DNA from: an uncultured bacterium | GTDB lineage: Bacteria; Bacillota; Clostridia; Christensenellales; Borkfalkiaceae | NCBI GenBank assembly: GCA_934871445.1 | Contig: CAKXBD010000006.1 | Coordinates: forward strand, 15,568 to 35,383 | DNA length: 19,816 bases | Direction: 5' to 3' | Shown: positions 13,265-19,816 of the stretch, in pieces | Position numbering within the stretch: position 1 is the stretch's first letter | Layout: every line of letters starts with the position of its first letter | Made by a program: the position numbers and the translations under genes | The notes under the pieces: generated by a model | The model's input: the letters and a program-made list of their open reading frames with translations, nothing else | Databases searched by the model: none | What the model was told of the DNA's origin: nothing

Positions 13265-13897
13265 ATGGAAAAAAACGTTTTGACCGTATTCGGATGTCAC
13301 GAGAGCGAAAAGGTCATCGAAAAATCTCGCTTTATCGCCTATTCGGAGCACGTAGAAAGCGAGGAAGAAGCGAAAAATTTTTTGTCGGAGATTCGTTTGC
13401 AGCACACTCTTGCCACGCATTGTTGTTATGCGTTTATCGCGGATAAAACGGGCAACCTCATGCGCTTTTCCGACGACGGAGAGCCGCAGGGTACGGCGGG
13501 TATGCCCATTTTGGACGTTTTGAAAAATAAGAAACTGACGGAAACGGCAGTCGCCGTCGTCCGCTATTTCGGCGGAATAAAGCTGGGCGCGGGCGGGCTC
13601 GTGCGCGCGTATTCCTCCGCGGCGTCCGAGAACCTTGCGGGTGCGGATATTCGCACGGTAGAAATGTGCAGAGAATACGAAATCCGTGTGGATTACTCCG
13701 AAGCGGATTCTGCACGGAAATTCATTTCGTCGGGGCGGTGCCTGCCGCTTTCTGAAAACTATGCGGAAAAGGTATTTTTCACCGTCGCCGTTAAAAAGTC
13801 GGACGCGGAGAGCTTTCAGGCGGAATTTATCGATTATATGCAGGGCAGGGGCGAGATAAAACCCGGAAGGGAATATTATCGCGCTTTCGGACTCTGA
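13265..13897 (+). CDS. YigZ/IMPACT-family protein
   Basis: A member of the UPF0029 (YigZ/YvyE, IMPACT) family of widely conserved proteins; the biochemical role is unsettled. The 210-aa product has the family core: THCCYAFIADKTGNLMRFSD (about 56-75), DDGEPQGTAGMPILDVL and VVRYFGGIKLGAGGLVRAYS (about 98-117), then a ferredoxin-like C-terminal domain (130-205). It follows tyrS by 13 bases on the same strand with a weak GGACGGCGGG site and probably shares its transcript. The length matches the family. Confidence 0.93.
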   Translation: MEKNVLTVFGCHESEKVIEKSRFIAYSEHVESEEEAKNFLSEIRLQHTLATHCCYAFIADKTGNLMRFSDDGEPQGTAGMPILDVLKNKKLTETAVAVVRYFGGIKLGAGGLVRAYSSAASENLAGADIRTVEMCREYEIRVDYSEADSARKFISSGRCLPLSENYAEKVFFTVAVKKSDAESFQAEFIDYMQGRGEIKPGREYYRAFGL

Positions 13898-13926
13898 CGG
13901 AAGCGAACAGAGTAAAGGGGAAAATT

Positions 13927-14715
13927 ATGAAATATCTCAGTTTATCGAGTGACGAAAAGAATCGTCCGAGAACGTACGCAAACGGCTATCTGATTGCGGA
14001 TAAAGCCGCTTATGCCGCCGCGGAAAAAGTTTTCAGAAAACCGGCCGAACTGAAGCCTCCCAAACGAATAAAAACACGGACGGTGATTCTTTTGACTTTA
14101 TGGGCGGCGCTCGTCGTCGGCTTGATTGTCTTGGGAACGGTCGGAAAATTTGACTTGCCCCGCATTATCGCCATGCTCGTAATGTTTTTCAGTCTTTCCG
14201 TGGTCACGACTTTGTTGCTGACCTTATCTTCCCGTCGGCCGAAAGCGGTCGAGGAGTCCGAAAAACAGTGGATAAAATACGCGAAAAGAGAGGACTTAAA
14301 GAAATACGTCGCGGCGGTGCTTCCCTTTCGGAAATATTACGGTTATACGGAAAAGAATGCCGTGACGAAATGTTTTCTTTCCTCCGATAAGCGTTTTTCG
14401 CTCTGTGACGTGTGTCTGTTCACGGCGGAGGACGGTACGCTCCGCCTCGCGGGCGATATTCGGAACGGCTTTTTGTATATGGAACGCGATTTGGGCTGCT
14501 ACATATTCTCCCGCGGAGAAACGGCGTTTTCTCGGGTACAAAAATCCGAATACGCAATCGAGGACGAGGGAAGACAATCGGAATGTGTTTTGCTGACGGC
14601 GGGGGACGTTTGGTTTCTGCTGGGAATCCGCGCTTGGAAATCCCTGAAAAAATTTGAGTCGGAAACGGAAAAAATTTCGGCTTCGGATATTGACAAAACG
14701 GGAAAATCGTGGTAA
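13927..14715 (+). CDS. two-TM membrane protein of unknown function, 262 aa
   Basis: I do not recognise this protein. A hydrophilic N-terminus of about 48 residues is followed by two close membrane helices (about 50-72 and 79-100) and a soluble C-terminal region (105-262) that should be cytoplasmic if the N-terminus is. That region contains a KYYGYTEKNAVTKCF segment and mixed strand-like stretches (DVCLFTAEDGTLRL). AAGGGG lies eight bases before ATG. It starts 29 bases after the yigZ-family gene and is probably the last gene of the tyrS transcript. Its final codons carry the promoter (14690-14718) of the next RNA unit. Confidence 0.8.
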   Translation: MKYLSLSSDEKNRPRTYANGYLIADKAAYAAAEKVFRKPAELKPPKRIKTRTVILLTLWAALVVGLIVLGTVGKFDLPRIIAMLVMFFSLSVVTTLLLTLSSRRPKAVEESEKQWIKYAKREDLKKYVAAVLPFRKYYGYTEKNAVTKCFLSSDKRFSLCDVCLFTAEDGTLRLAGDIRNGFLYMERDLGCYIFSRGETAFSRVQKSEYAIEDEGRQSECVLLTAGDVWFLLGIRAWKSLKKFESETEKISASDIDKTGKSW

Positions 14716-14718
14716 TAT
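14690..14718 (+). promoter_or_regulatory. promoter of the small RNA / Abi_2 unit
   Basis: TTGACA (14690-14695), a 17-base spacer, then TAATAT (14713-14718; TATAAA overlaps it at 14716). The exact -35 box lies inside the last codons of the preceding gene. The start is expected near 14725. Confidence 0.65.
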
Positions 14719-14724
14719 AAAGAC

Positions 14725-14796
14725 GGGAATGATTTCCGAGGGTATCTTGCCGTCGGGAACGGCGAGGGGCCTCATTTATGGGGCCCCTGTTTTTCT
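14725..14796 (+). ncRNA. candidate ~70-nt structured RNA upstream of Abi_2 gene
   Basis: From the predicted start to the terminator T-run there is no ORF but three adjacent hairpins: GGAA-TGAT-TTCC (14726-14737), GCCGT-CGGGA-ACGGC (14749-14763) and the terminator stem (14765-14788). The second loop CGGGA (14754-14758) can also pair with TTCCG (14734-14738), a possible pseudoknot. A defined promoter, compact structure and terminator directly before an AbiF-type gene suggest a partner RNA. An ordinary leader with a terminator is the alternative. Confidence 0.45.
14765..14796 (+). terminator. intrinsic terminator before the Abi_2 gene
   Basis: AGGGGCC (14765-14771) pairs with GGCCCCT (14782-14788), extended by two pairs (T-G and C-G) to a six-base loop, followed by GTTTTTCT. 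It lies only 24 bases before the Abi_2 start, so that gene is expressed by read-through. Confidence 0.82.
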
Positions 14797-14819
14797 GAAA
14801 AAAGGTATCGGGAGGCGCC

Positions 14820-15788
14820 GTGCGAAAGTCGATGGGCGATAAGGTTTATCTCACTTATGAACAGCAGATAGAGAAACTTAAAAGGGACGGTCTGATCTTC
14901 GACGACGAGCGGGAGGCGATTGCCCGTCTCAAATGGGAAGGATATTATAATTTCGCCGTCGGATATAATCGGCTGTTCAAGGACGAAAAGAAACGCTATA
15001 TCCGCGGAACCCGCTTTCGGCATATCGAGGCGCTCTATAATTTCGATAAACATCTTCGCGGAATCGTATACGAATATACGCAGGGCGTCGAATGTAACAT
15101 AAAAGCGCTGATCGCCGACACGTTCAGTAAGCGTTACGGCGTCAACGAGCGTTCCTATCTTTCCGAGGAAAATTTCACATCGAAGGCGGAGGAACGGGGC
15201 AACGTCCGCTGGCTCATATCGACGTGTAAGGAAATTTTGAAAGACAGTCTGGACGAGGATTCCAAGAGCTACCGCGACTATATCGCGCATAATGCGGAGC
15301 GCTACGGCCACGTGCCGCTTTGGGCGCTCATACGGGCGCTGAGCTTCGGAAATACCTCTAAATTTCTCAAACTGATGAAAACGGAAGACCGAGCGGAAAT
15401 CGCGTCGGAATACGGTCTTGCGGGCAATATTTTATGTAATATGACGGAAATGCTGGTGGGGTATCGGAATATCGCCGCTCATGGCGAGCGCGTATTTTGC
15501 GCGCACCTTCCCGCCGTGCGGCTGAGCGATAACCTGTCCGTGTGGAAGTCCCTGCAAGTGCCGCGATTTCCCGACGGGCGCCGAAAATACGGCAAATGCG
15601 ACTTTCTCGCGCTGGTCGTGATTTTCAAGTATATGCTTCCCAAGGAAGAACTTTCTATATTTCTCCGCCGCACTGCCGCGGAAACGGAAGAACTGAAAAG
15701 AGTCCTGCCGCCGTTCGCCATGCGCCGCGTGTACGAGGAGACGGGGTTGAGCGGGGCTTGGCGGAAGCTCGACGCGATGAAAAAGTAA
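14820..15788 (+). CDS. Abi_2 (AbiD/AbiF-type) abortive-infection protein
   Basis: A 322-aa member of the Abi_2 family of phage-resistance proteins, named from lactococcal AbiD/AbiF. Typical features are the N-terminal YLTYEQQIEKLKRDGLIFDD, the LKWEGYYNFAVGYNRLF segment (38-53), FRHIEALYNFDKHLRGIV (66-83) and VPLWALIRALSFGNTSKFL (165-183). The key element is YRNIAAHGERVF (215-226), where R216 and H221 form the R-x4-H motif of HEPN ribonucleases. GTG 14820 is chosen because GGGAGG lies five bases upstream; ATG 14832 would be 17 bases away. It is preceded by a promoter, structured RNA and terminator, and followed by an AT-rich DUF3592-like gene. Confidence 0.9.
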   Translation: MRKSMGDKVYLTYEQQIEKLKRDGLIFDDEREAIARLKWEGYYNFAVGYNRLFKDEKKRYIRGTRFRHIEALYNFDKHLRGIVYEYTQGVECNIKALIADTFSKRYGVNERSYLSEENFTSKAEERGNVRWLISTCKEILKDSLDEDSKSYRDYIAHNAERYGHVPLWALIRALSFGNTSKFLKLMKTEDRAEIASEYGLAGNILCNMTEMLVGYRNIAAHGERVFCAHLPAVRLSDNLSVWKSLQVPRFPDGRRKYGKCDFLALVVIFKYMLPKEELSIFLRRTAAETEELKRVLPPFAMRRVYEETGLSGAWRKLDAMKK

Positions 15789-15855
15789 GCCCTGCCAAAC
15801 TTTTTGTGCCTTTCAATGCTTTCAGTTGAATGATTCTATCAGATAAGGGGTAAAA

Positions 15856-16530
15856 ATGAAGAAGTCAAAAAAGTTATTAGTCTTTCTCTGCCTGATTAGC
15901 GGAGTCATATTTCTGTTGGCCGGTTTTTATCTGAATTCGCGAACGTCGGAGTTTAAGAAAAACGGAATAGAAACGCAGGCGGAAATTGTTCGCATTGAAA
16001 AAGATTATGATACGGACGGTGAAGAAAAAATAACTGTTTACGTAAAATATACTGTTGAAAATACCACATATACAAGAAAGTTGGATTATTATTCTTTTAC
16101 GCTGCATGAAGGCGATATAATAACAATATTATATTTACCTGATGCTCCGGGTAAAATAACCTATCCCAAATTCAATACGGTCCCGCAAACTCTATTTTTT
16201 GTCGGCGGGGGTATATGTATTACGGCGGGTTTGGCGTATTTTGTTGCAATCGTTATCAATAAATCCAAGCGCGATAAACTGAAAGGAAACGGATTGGTTG
16301 CCATAGTAAAACAATTCGATTATCGTCAGAATTTACGTGTTTTCGGAAAACATCCTGCGAGCCTTGTTTGCGCGGATAGTATGGGGAATTATTATAAAAC
16401 GCGGTTTTTATATGACGCAAAAAAGAGGATTGAAGTCGGAAGTCAGGTTGTCGTATACGTAGATGAAAAAAATTCAAAGAAATATTTTGTCGATATAGAA
16501 TCGATAAATAAGGAGGCTGAAAAAGTATGA
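15856..16530 (+). CDS. DUF3592-like membrane protein, 224 aa
   Basis: A membrane protein with one N-terminal helix (about 6-27) and a second near 108-133. An extracytoplasmic domain of DUF3592 type lies between them: ETQAEIVRIEKDYDTDGEE, YVKYTVENTTYTRKLDYYS and LHEGDIITILYLPDAPGKI, the GD-x-v-x-V-x-Y-x-P-x-x-P core. A second, strand-rich domain (about 140-220) ends in VGSQVVVYVDEKNSKKYFVD, which repeats the same kind of fold. It is markedly AT-rich compared with genes on either side and may have arrived with the Abi_2 gene. AAGGGG precedes the ATG. Its TGA overlaps the next gene's ATG (ATGA). Function unknown. Confidence 0.8.
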   Translation: MKKSKKLLVFLCLISGVIFLLAGFYLNSRTSEFKKNGIETQAEIVRIEKDYDTDGEEKITVYVKYTVENTTYTRKLDYYSFTLHEGDIITILYLPDAPGKITYPKFNTVPQTLFFVGGGICITAGLAYFVAIVINKSKRDKLKGNGLVAIVKQFDYRQNLRVFGKHPASLVCADSMGNYYKTRFLYDAKKRIEVGSQVVVYVDEKNSKKYFVDIESINKEAEKV

Positions 16531-17441
16531 AATATATTCGATTGGGAAAAGAGGGGAGAGAGGTCTCCCGCATTGTTCTCGGCTGCATGCGGATTGCGGA
16601 TAAACCGTTATCCCGCGTGGAGGAACTTTTGAAAACGGCGCTGGATTCGGGCGTGAATATGTTCGATCATGCAGATATTTACGGCGGCGGCGAGAGCGAG
16701 ACTCGCTTCAAAGAAGCGGCGAAAAAATTAGGAATTTCCCGCGAAAAGATCGTTTTACAGTCCAAATGTGGGATTCGCAAGGGCATGTACGATTTTTCCA
16801 AAGAGCATATTCTTTCCTCCGTCGAAGGCAGTCTCAAACGATTAGGCACGGATTATCTCGACGTCCTTCTTTTGCACCGCCCCGATGCGCTGGCGGAGCC
16901 CGAGGAAGTGGACGGCGTATTCGACGAATTATACCGTTCGGGAAAGGTAAAGGCCTTCGGCGTAAGCAATTTTTCCGTACGACAGATGGAACTTTTCAAT
17001 CGGGGCAGGTATCCGATCGTCGCCAATCAGCTGCAATTCTCGCTCATGCATTCGGGAATGGTGGACGAGGGGCTCAACGTCAACATGGCAAAGGCCGAAT
17101 CGGTGGAGCGCGGCGGCGAGATCCTCGACTACTGCCGCCTGAAAAATATCACGGTACAGGCATGGTCTCCGCTCAATTACGGCATGTTTGAAGGGATTTT
17201 TGTCGGAAACGATAAATTCCCCGAGCTCAATAGAGAACTTTCCCGCTTGGCCGAAAAATACGGCTGTGCGCCGTCCGCCGTCGCGTTCGCTTGGATTTTG
17301 CGCCATCCCGCTGGCATGCAGGTCATCGCGGGGACTACCGATCCCGCGCGTCTTAAACAATTGTGCGCCTCGGCGGACATTTCCCTTACGCGGGAAGAAT
17401 GGTATTCTCTTTACCTTTCCACGGGCAAAACGCTTCCCTGA
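16527..17441 (+). CDS. aldo/keto reductase (YdhF-like)
   Basis: A 304-aa NADPH-dependent oxidoreductase of the AKR fold, closest in layout to E. coli YdhF. The catalytic tetrad is visible: Asp47 and Tyr52 in FDHADIYGGG, Lys80 in LQSKCGIRKG and His117 in LLLHRPDAL. The cofactor end shows QAWSPLNYGMF and VIAGTTDPARLKQL. AGGAGG (16511-16516) lies ten bases upstream within the previous gene, and start and stop overlap by four bases, so it is coupled to the DUF3592-like gene. The composition returns to the GC-rich style. Substrate is unknown. Confidence 0.93.
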   Translation: MKYIRLGKEGREVSRIVLGCMRIADKPLSRVEELLKTALDSGVNMFDHADIYGGGESETRFKEAAKKLGISREKIVLQSKCGIRKGMYDFSKEHILSSVEGSLKRLGTDYLDVLLLHRPDALAEPEEVDGVFDELYRSGKVKAFGVSNFSVRQMELFNRGRYPIVANQLQFSLMHSGMVDEGLNVNMAKAESVERGGEILDYCRLKNITVQAWSPLNYGMFEGIFVGNDKFPELNRELSRLAEKYGCAPSAVAFAWILRHPAGMQVIAGTTDPARLKQLCASADISLTREEWYSLYLSTGKTLP

Positions 17442-17475
17442 AACAAAAAATAAATTGTCTGATGAAAAGCGACAG

Positions 17476-17511
17476 AAAAAAGGCCGCGGGGACACCCCGC
17501 GGCTGTTTTTT
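17476..17511. terminator. bidirectional terminator after aldo/keto reductase
   Basis: GCCGCGGGG (17483-17491) pairs with CCCCGCGGC (17495-17503) around ACA. T6 follows on the plus strand (17506-17511) and A6 precedes it (17476-17481), so it also acts on the minus strand, after pepT. Confidence 0.92.
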
Positions 17512-17580
17512 CTGTTACATTGACTGTTTGCGTATGGTTTTCTATCGTCGTCGGGCAAGGGTTTCTGCCATTACCTGCCT

Positions 17581-17647
17581 GTTTTACCTACCGTCCGCGG
17601 TCGTTAATTGCCCGTTTCGTTTTACCTGCCGTCCGCGATCGTTAATT
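17581..17647. repeat. two 29-bp direct repeats, period 38
   Basis: Copies at 17581-17609 and 17619-17647 differ at two positions (A/G and G/A). Each runs from GTTTTACCT to CGTTAATT and includes CCGTCCGCG. The 9-base spacer is GCCCGTTTC. A partial copy may precede (TTACCTGCCT, 17571-17580). They lie in the non-coding gap between the terminator and the pepT 3' end; no gene is seen in 17512-17704. Confidence 0.75.
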
Positions 17648-17704
17648 ATCTGTTCTGTTTTTCCCGTCTCTCCGCCTTTTTACCCGATAATATTATGCTT
17701 GCCG

Positions 17705-18931
17705 TTACGGTTTTTCCTTTCTTCCCGTTCCGTAAATCTCTACGAGATTTATAATAACCTTTACCATTTTTTCCATGGCGGGGACAGGGATAAACTCCAA
17801 AACGGAATGTGCGTTGAGCCCTCCCGTCGAAAGATTAGGGCAGGGAAGCCCCATAAAAGAGAGCGTGCAGCCGTCCGTTCCGCCTCTCACGGGCGCTTCT
17901 ATCGGAGATATACCCTCTTTTTGGAAAGCGGTTCGCGCGTTTTCGATGAGGTGAAAATGGGGCCGGATTTTTTCGATACAGTTGAAATATTGGTCGCGGA
18001 TTTTCACCTCGGCGCTTCCCGCGCCGTATTTTTTATTGAGCTTTTCTCCTATGGAGAGGATATGCGCCTTTTTTGCCTGAAATTTTTTCATGTCGTGGTC
18101 GCGGATAATCAGTTTAATTTCTCCCGATTCCACTTCGGCGCGCACGCTTTCGACGTGATAAAATCCTTCCCGTCCCTCCGTCGTCGCGGGCGTTTCTTCC
18201 GACGGAAGTGCCGCGAGCACTTCGCCCGCGAGCAGAGCGCAATTGACCATTTTTCCCTTGGCGGCTCCCGGATGAATATTTTTTCCCTTTAAGGTTATGG
18301 TGGCTTCCGCAGCGTTGAATGTCTCGTATCCGAGTTCGCCCAACTCTTCCCCGTCCACGGTATAGGCGAAATCGCAGCCGAAGCCTTTCACGTCGAAGAG
18401 GGAAGCTCCTTCTCCAATTTCTTCGTCGGGGGTAAAGGCGATTCCGATTTTTCCGTGTTTAAGAGAGGGATTCGCCTGAATTTTCTCGACGGCCTCCATG
18501 ATTTCCGCAACGCCCGCTTTGTCGTCGGCGCCGAGCAGGGTCGTCCCGTCCGTAACGATGAGCTCCTGTCCGATATAATTTTTCAAAGCGGGAAATTCGT
18601 TTTCGGAAATGACCTTTCCGTTGTCGAGGACGATGTCGCCGCCCCGATAGAACACGGACATGGGCTTGACGTTCTTGCCGGAGCATACGGGTTCGGTATC
18701 CATGTGAGCGATAAAGCCGAGCGGAGGAAGTCCTTCGGCATTTGCGGGTATTTCCGCATATACGTAGCAATGCTTATCGCAGCGCACGGACGAGGCACCC
18801 AGGGCTTTGAGTTCCGTTTCTAACTTCCGCGCTAGGTCGAATTGTTTTGCGGTGCTGGGGTGAGTTCCCGTCTCGGGATCGGATTGCGTGTCGATTTGCA
18901 CATAGGAGAGAAATCTTTCTTTTACGGACAT
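17705..18931 (-). CDS. pepT: peptidase T (M20B tripeptidase)
   Basis: A cytoplasmic zinc aminotripeptidase that removes the N-terminal residue of tripeptides. The 408-aa protein carries the M20 metal sites: His76 and Asp78 in FIAHMDTEP, the bridging aspartate in LLGADDKAGVAEI (134-146), the catalytic and ligand glutamates in TPDEEIGEGA (167-176), YTVDGEELGEL, and the late His in TGGLNAHSVLEFIP. NIHPGAAKGKMVNC marks the inserted dimerisation domain. AGGAGG lies seven bases before ATG and the gene has its own promoter. It is a single gene, convergent with the aldo/keto reductase. Its length is as expected (about 405-410). Confidence 0.96.
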   Translation of the reverse strand: MSVKERFLSYVQIDTQSDPETGTHPSTAKQFDLARKLETELKALGASSVRCDKHCYVYAEIPANAEGLPPLGFIAHMDTEPVCSGKNVKPMSVFYRGGDIVLDNGKVISENEFPALKNYIGQELIVTDGTTLLGADDKAGVAEIMEAVEKIQANPSLKHGKIGIAFTPDEEIGEGASLFDVKGFGCDFAYTVDGEELGELGYETFNAAEATITLKGKNIHPGAAKGKMVNCALLAGEVLAALPSEETPATTEGREGFYHVESVRAEVESGEIKLIIRDHDMKKFQAKKAHILSIGEKLNKKYGAGSAEVKIRDQYFNCIEKIRPHFHLIENARTAFQKEGISPIEAPVRGGTDGCTLSFMGLPCPNLSTGGLNAHSVLEFIPVPAMEKMVKVIINLVEIYGTGRKEKP

Positions 18932-18991
18932 GGATAAGCCTCCTCAATATTTTAGATTTCAAGATAATTGTAACATGATTTTATAATATAT

Positions 18992-19020
18992 AGTATAGCG
19001 CTTTTTTCGCGTTTTTGCAA
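18992..19020 (-). promoter_or_regulatory. pepT promoter
   Basis: On the minus strand TTGCAA (19020-19015), 17 bases, then TATACT (18997-18992), followed by an AT-rich leader of about 50 bases to the pepT ribosome site. Confidence 0.7.
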
Positions 19021-19062
19021 GTTTTACGTGCCGATTTCGGAAAATGCGGGTATAAAGAGTTT

Positions 19063-19077
19063 TTGTGACGCTCACAA
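19063..19077. promoter_or_regulatory. TTGTGA-N3-TCACAA dyad
   Basis: A perfect 6+6 inverted repeat with a three-base centre lies downstream of a TATAAA (19051-19056) and 25 bases before the broken BIG2 gene's ATG. It looks like an operator or short hairpin. The half-sites resemble those of CRP-like proteins but the spacing is three, not six. Confidence 0.4.
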
Positions 19078-19101
19078 TAGAGATATGGGGGAGACGGGAC
19101 G

Positions 19102-19444
19102 ATGACGAAGAACAAAACTTTTTGGACGAAAATTCTGGCGGGATAGCGATATAGAACTGACGCTCAGCAGTACGGAGGTGGAACTTTCCGAAGGCGAAAA
19201 CATTCTTTTGACGGTGACGGTAACGCCGGCTTCGGTGGAGAAAAAGCCCGTGGAATGGCGAGTTTCCGATCCCTCTGTCGCGGCGGTGGAGGGGGGATTG
19301 ATCACGGGACTCAAATCGGGGGAGACCATCGTCACGGCCTACACGGGCGAAAAGACCGCCTGCTGTAAAGTGAAGGTAAAGGGGCCCGATTCTTTTTCGG
19401 ACGGCTCCGGCAAGGAAGGGAAGACGGAGGAGAGCTCCCGATAA
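19102..19444 (+). pseudogene. broken secreted BIG2 (bacterial Ig-like) domain protein
   Basis: A start with a good ribosome site (GGGGGAG at 19087-19093) gives MTKNKTFWTKILAG and then TAG at 19144. This is the charged beginning of a signal peptide with its hydrophobic core missing. In another frame, open from about 19139, the sequence continues SDIELTLSSTEVELSEGENI and on through PVEWRVSDPSVAAVEGGLIT and GLKSGETIVTAYTG, a complete BIG2 domain of about 75 residues, then a polar tail to TAA. A small deletion or frameshift between 19130 and 19150 best explains this. Expression from GTG 19178 would give a cytoplasmic fragment with no export signal. A sequencing error alone is less likely because the signal core is absent. 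Confidence 0.65.
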
Positions 19445-19476
19445 AAGAAAGCCGAGGGGAAGCCCCCGGCTTTCTT
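19445..19476. terminator. hairpin after BIG2 pseudogene
   Basis: AGAAAGCCG (19446-19454) pairs with CGGCTTTCT (19467-19475), continuing through GGGG/CCCC with one bulged A to a three-base loop. The stem is very stable but the following T-tract is poor (TTG), so termination efficiency is uncertain. Confidence 0.6.
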
Positions 19477-19522
19477 GTGCAAAGTATACAATCCCGCGGG
19501 ATAAGTTTGGTTAATTTGTCTA

Positions 19523-19551
19523 TTGTAATTTTTGGGGAAATATAGTAAAAT
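19523..19551 (+). promoter_or_regulatory. promoter of the ABC ATPase gene
   Basis: TTGTAA (19523-19528), 17 bases, TAAAAT (19546-19551); the start would lie about 35 bases before the ATG. Confidence 0.6.
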
Positions 19552-19591
19552 AAAAGCATAAAATATTATCCGTAATGGAGGAAAAAATCAA

Positions 19592-19816
19592 ATGTCAGGA
19601 CTTTTGCTGAAAGGCATTAACAAGGTATACCCTTCGGGCGTGCAGGCCGTATTCAATTTCTGTCTCGATATCCGCGACAAGGAATTCATCGTTTTGGTCG
19701 GCCCTTCCGGCTGCGGTAAATCCACCACGCTCCGTATGATAGCGGGTCTCGAAGAAATCTCCTCGGGCGAATTGTATATCGACGGAAAGCTCGTCAACGA
19801 CGTCGTACCCAAGGAC
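19592..19816 (+). CDS. ABC transporter ATP-binding protein (UgpC/MsmK-type), 3' end outside window
   Basis: The first 75 residues of an importer ATPase that powers uptake, probably of sugars or glycerol phosphate derivatives. MSGLLLKGINKVYPSGVQAV is followed by DKEFIVLVGPSGCGKSTTLR with the Walker A motif at residues 37-45, then MIAGLEEISSGELYIDGKLV and the start of the Q-loop-adjacent region NDVVPKD, all typical of the MalK/UgpC/MsmK branch. GGAGG (19577-19581) lies ten bases before ATG and a promoter is present. The signature motif, Walker B and regulatory domain lie beyond the window, so the exact subfamily is uncertain. Confidence 0.9.
   Translation, partial: MSGLLLKGINKVYPSGVQAVFNFCLDIRDKEFIVLVGPSGCGKSTTLRMIAGLEEISSGELYIDGKLVNDVVPKD

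Noticed and set aside
17363..18292. 309-codon plus-strand frame across the terminator and pepT
   Set aside because: It runs through a strong terminator and is antisense to pepT; the product looks like a shadow translation.

Overview
The window looks like a piece of a chromosome from an endospore-forming member of the Firmicutes, most likely an uncultured gut-type clostridium. The evidence is the spoVAC-spoVAD-spoVAE cluster, a yunB gene, consistent AGGAGG-like ribosome binding sites and TTGACA/TATAAT-type promoters. I cannot name the genus. Housekeeping genes are GC-rich in style (many gcg/cgg codons). Three stretches are visibly more AT-rich and look like accessory cargo: about 4600-5490, 8550-11770 and 15790-16530.

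Layout. 1-821: 3' part of a glycerol-3-phosphate dehydrogenase (gpsA). 822-1106: no gene, but ten copies of a degenerate ~18-bp repeat and a two-way terminator. 1107-2441 (-): an unrecognised acidic membrane protein. 2544-4552 (+): spoVA operon for dipicolinate uptake into the forespore, with a candidate sigma-G promoter and a possible 41-codon upstream ORF. 4592-5488: a small repressor-controlled module, made of an XRE regulator (-) and two paralogous four-cysteine proteins (+) with three matching operator sites between them. 5467-7224 (-): murG then yunB. 7303-8232 (-): WYL-domain regulator, divergent from a 61-aa gene across a perfect 22-bp palindrome. 8620-11774 (+): a three-gene membrane glycosylation cassette (GT-C-like protein, GT2, GtrA). 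11826-13251: tyrS preceded by a tyrosine-rich leader peptide and an intrinsic terminator. 13265-14715: a YigZ-family gene and an unknown two-TM protein. 14690-15788: a promoter, a short structured RNA ending at a terminator, and an Abi_2 (AbiD/AbiF-type) HEPN-like gene. 15856-17441: a DUF3592-like protein and an aldo/keto reductase. 17705-18931 (-): pepT. 19102-19444: a broken BIG2-domain secreted protein. 19592-end: the start of a sugar-type ABC transporter ATPase.

The most interesting signals are regulatory. (1) The tyrS leader has an AUG-initiated 27-codon ORF with four Tyr codons in eight, followed by an attenuator hairpin and no T-box signature, which suggests ribosome-mediated tyrosine attenuation. 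(2) The RNA unit just before the Abi_2 gene resembles an RNA antitoxin plus HEPN toxin arrangement. (3) The XRE/Cys4 module has three copies of one operator, one of them placed inside a perfect consensus promoter. All three are read from sequence only and none has been tested.
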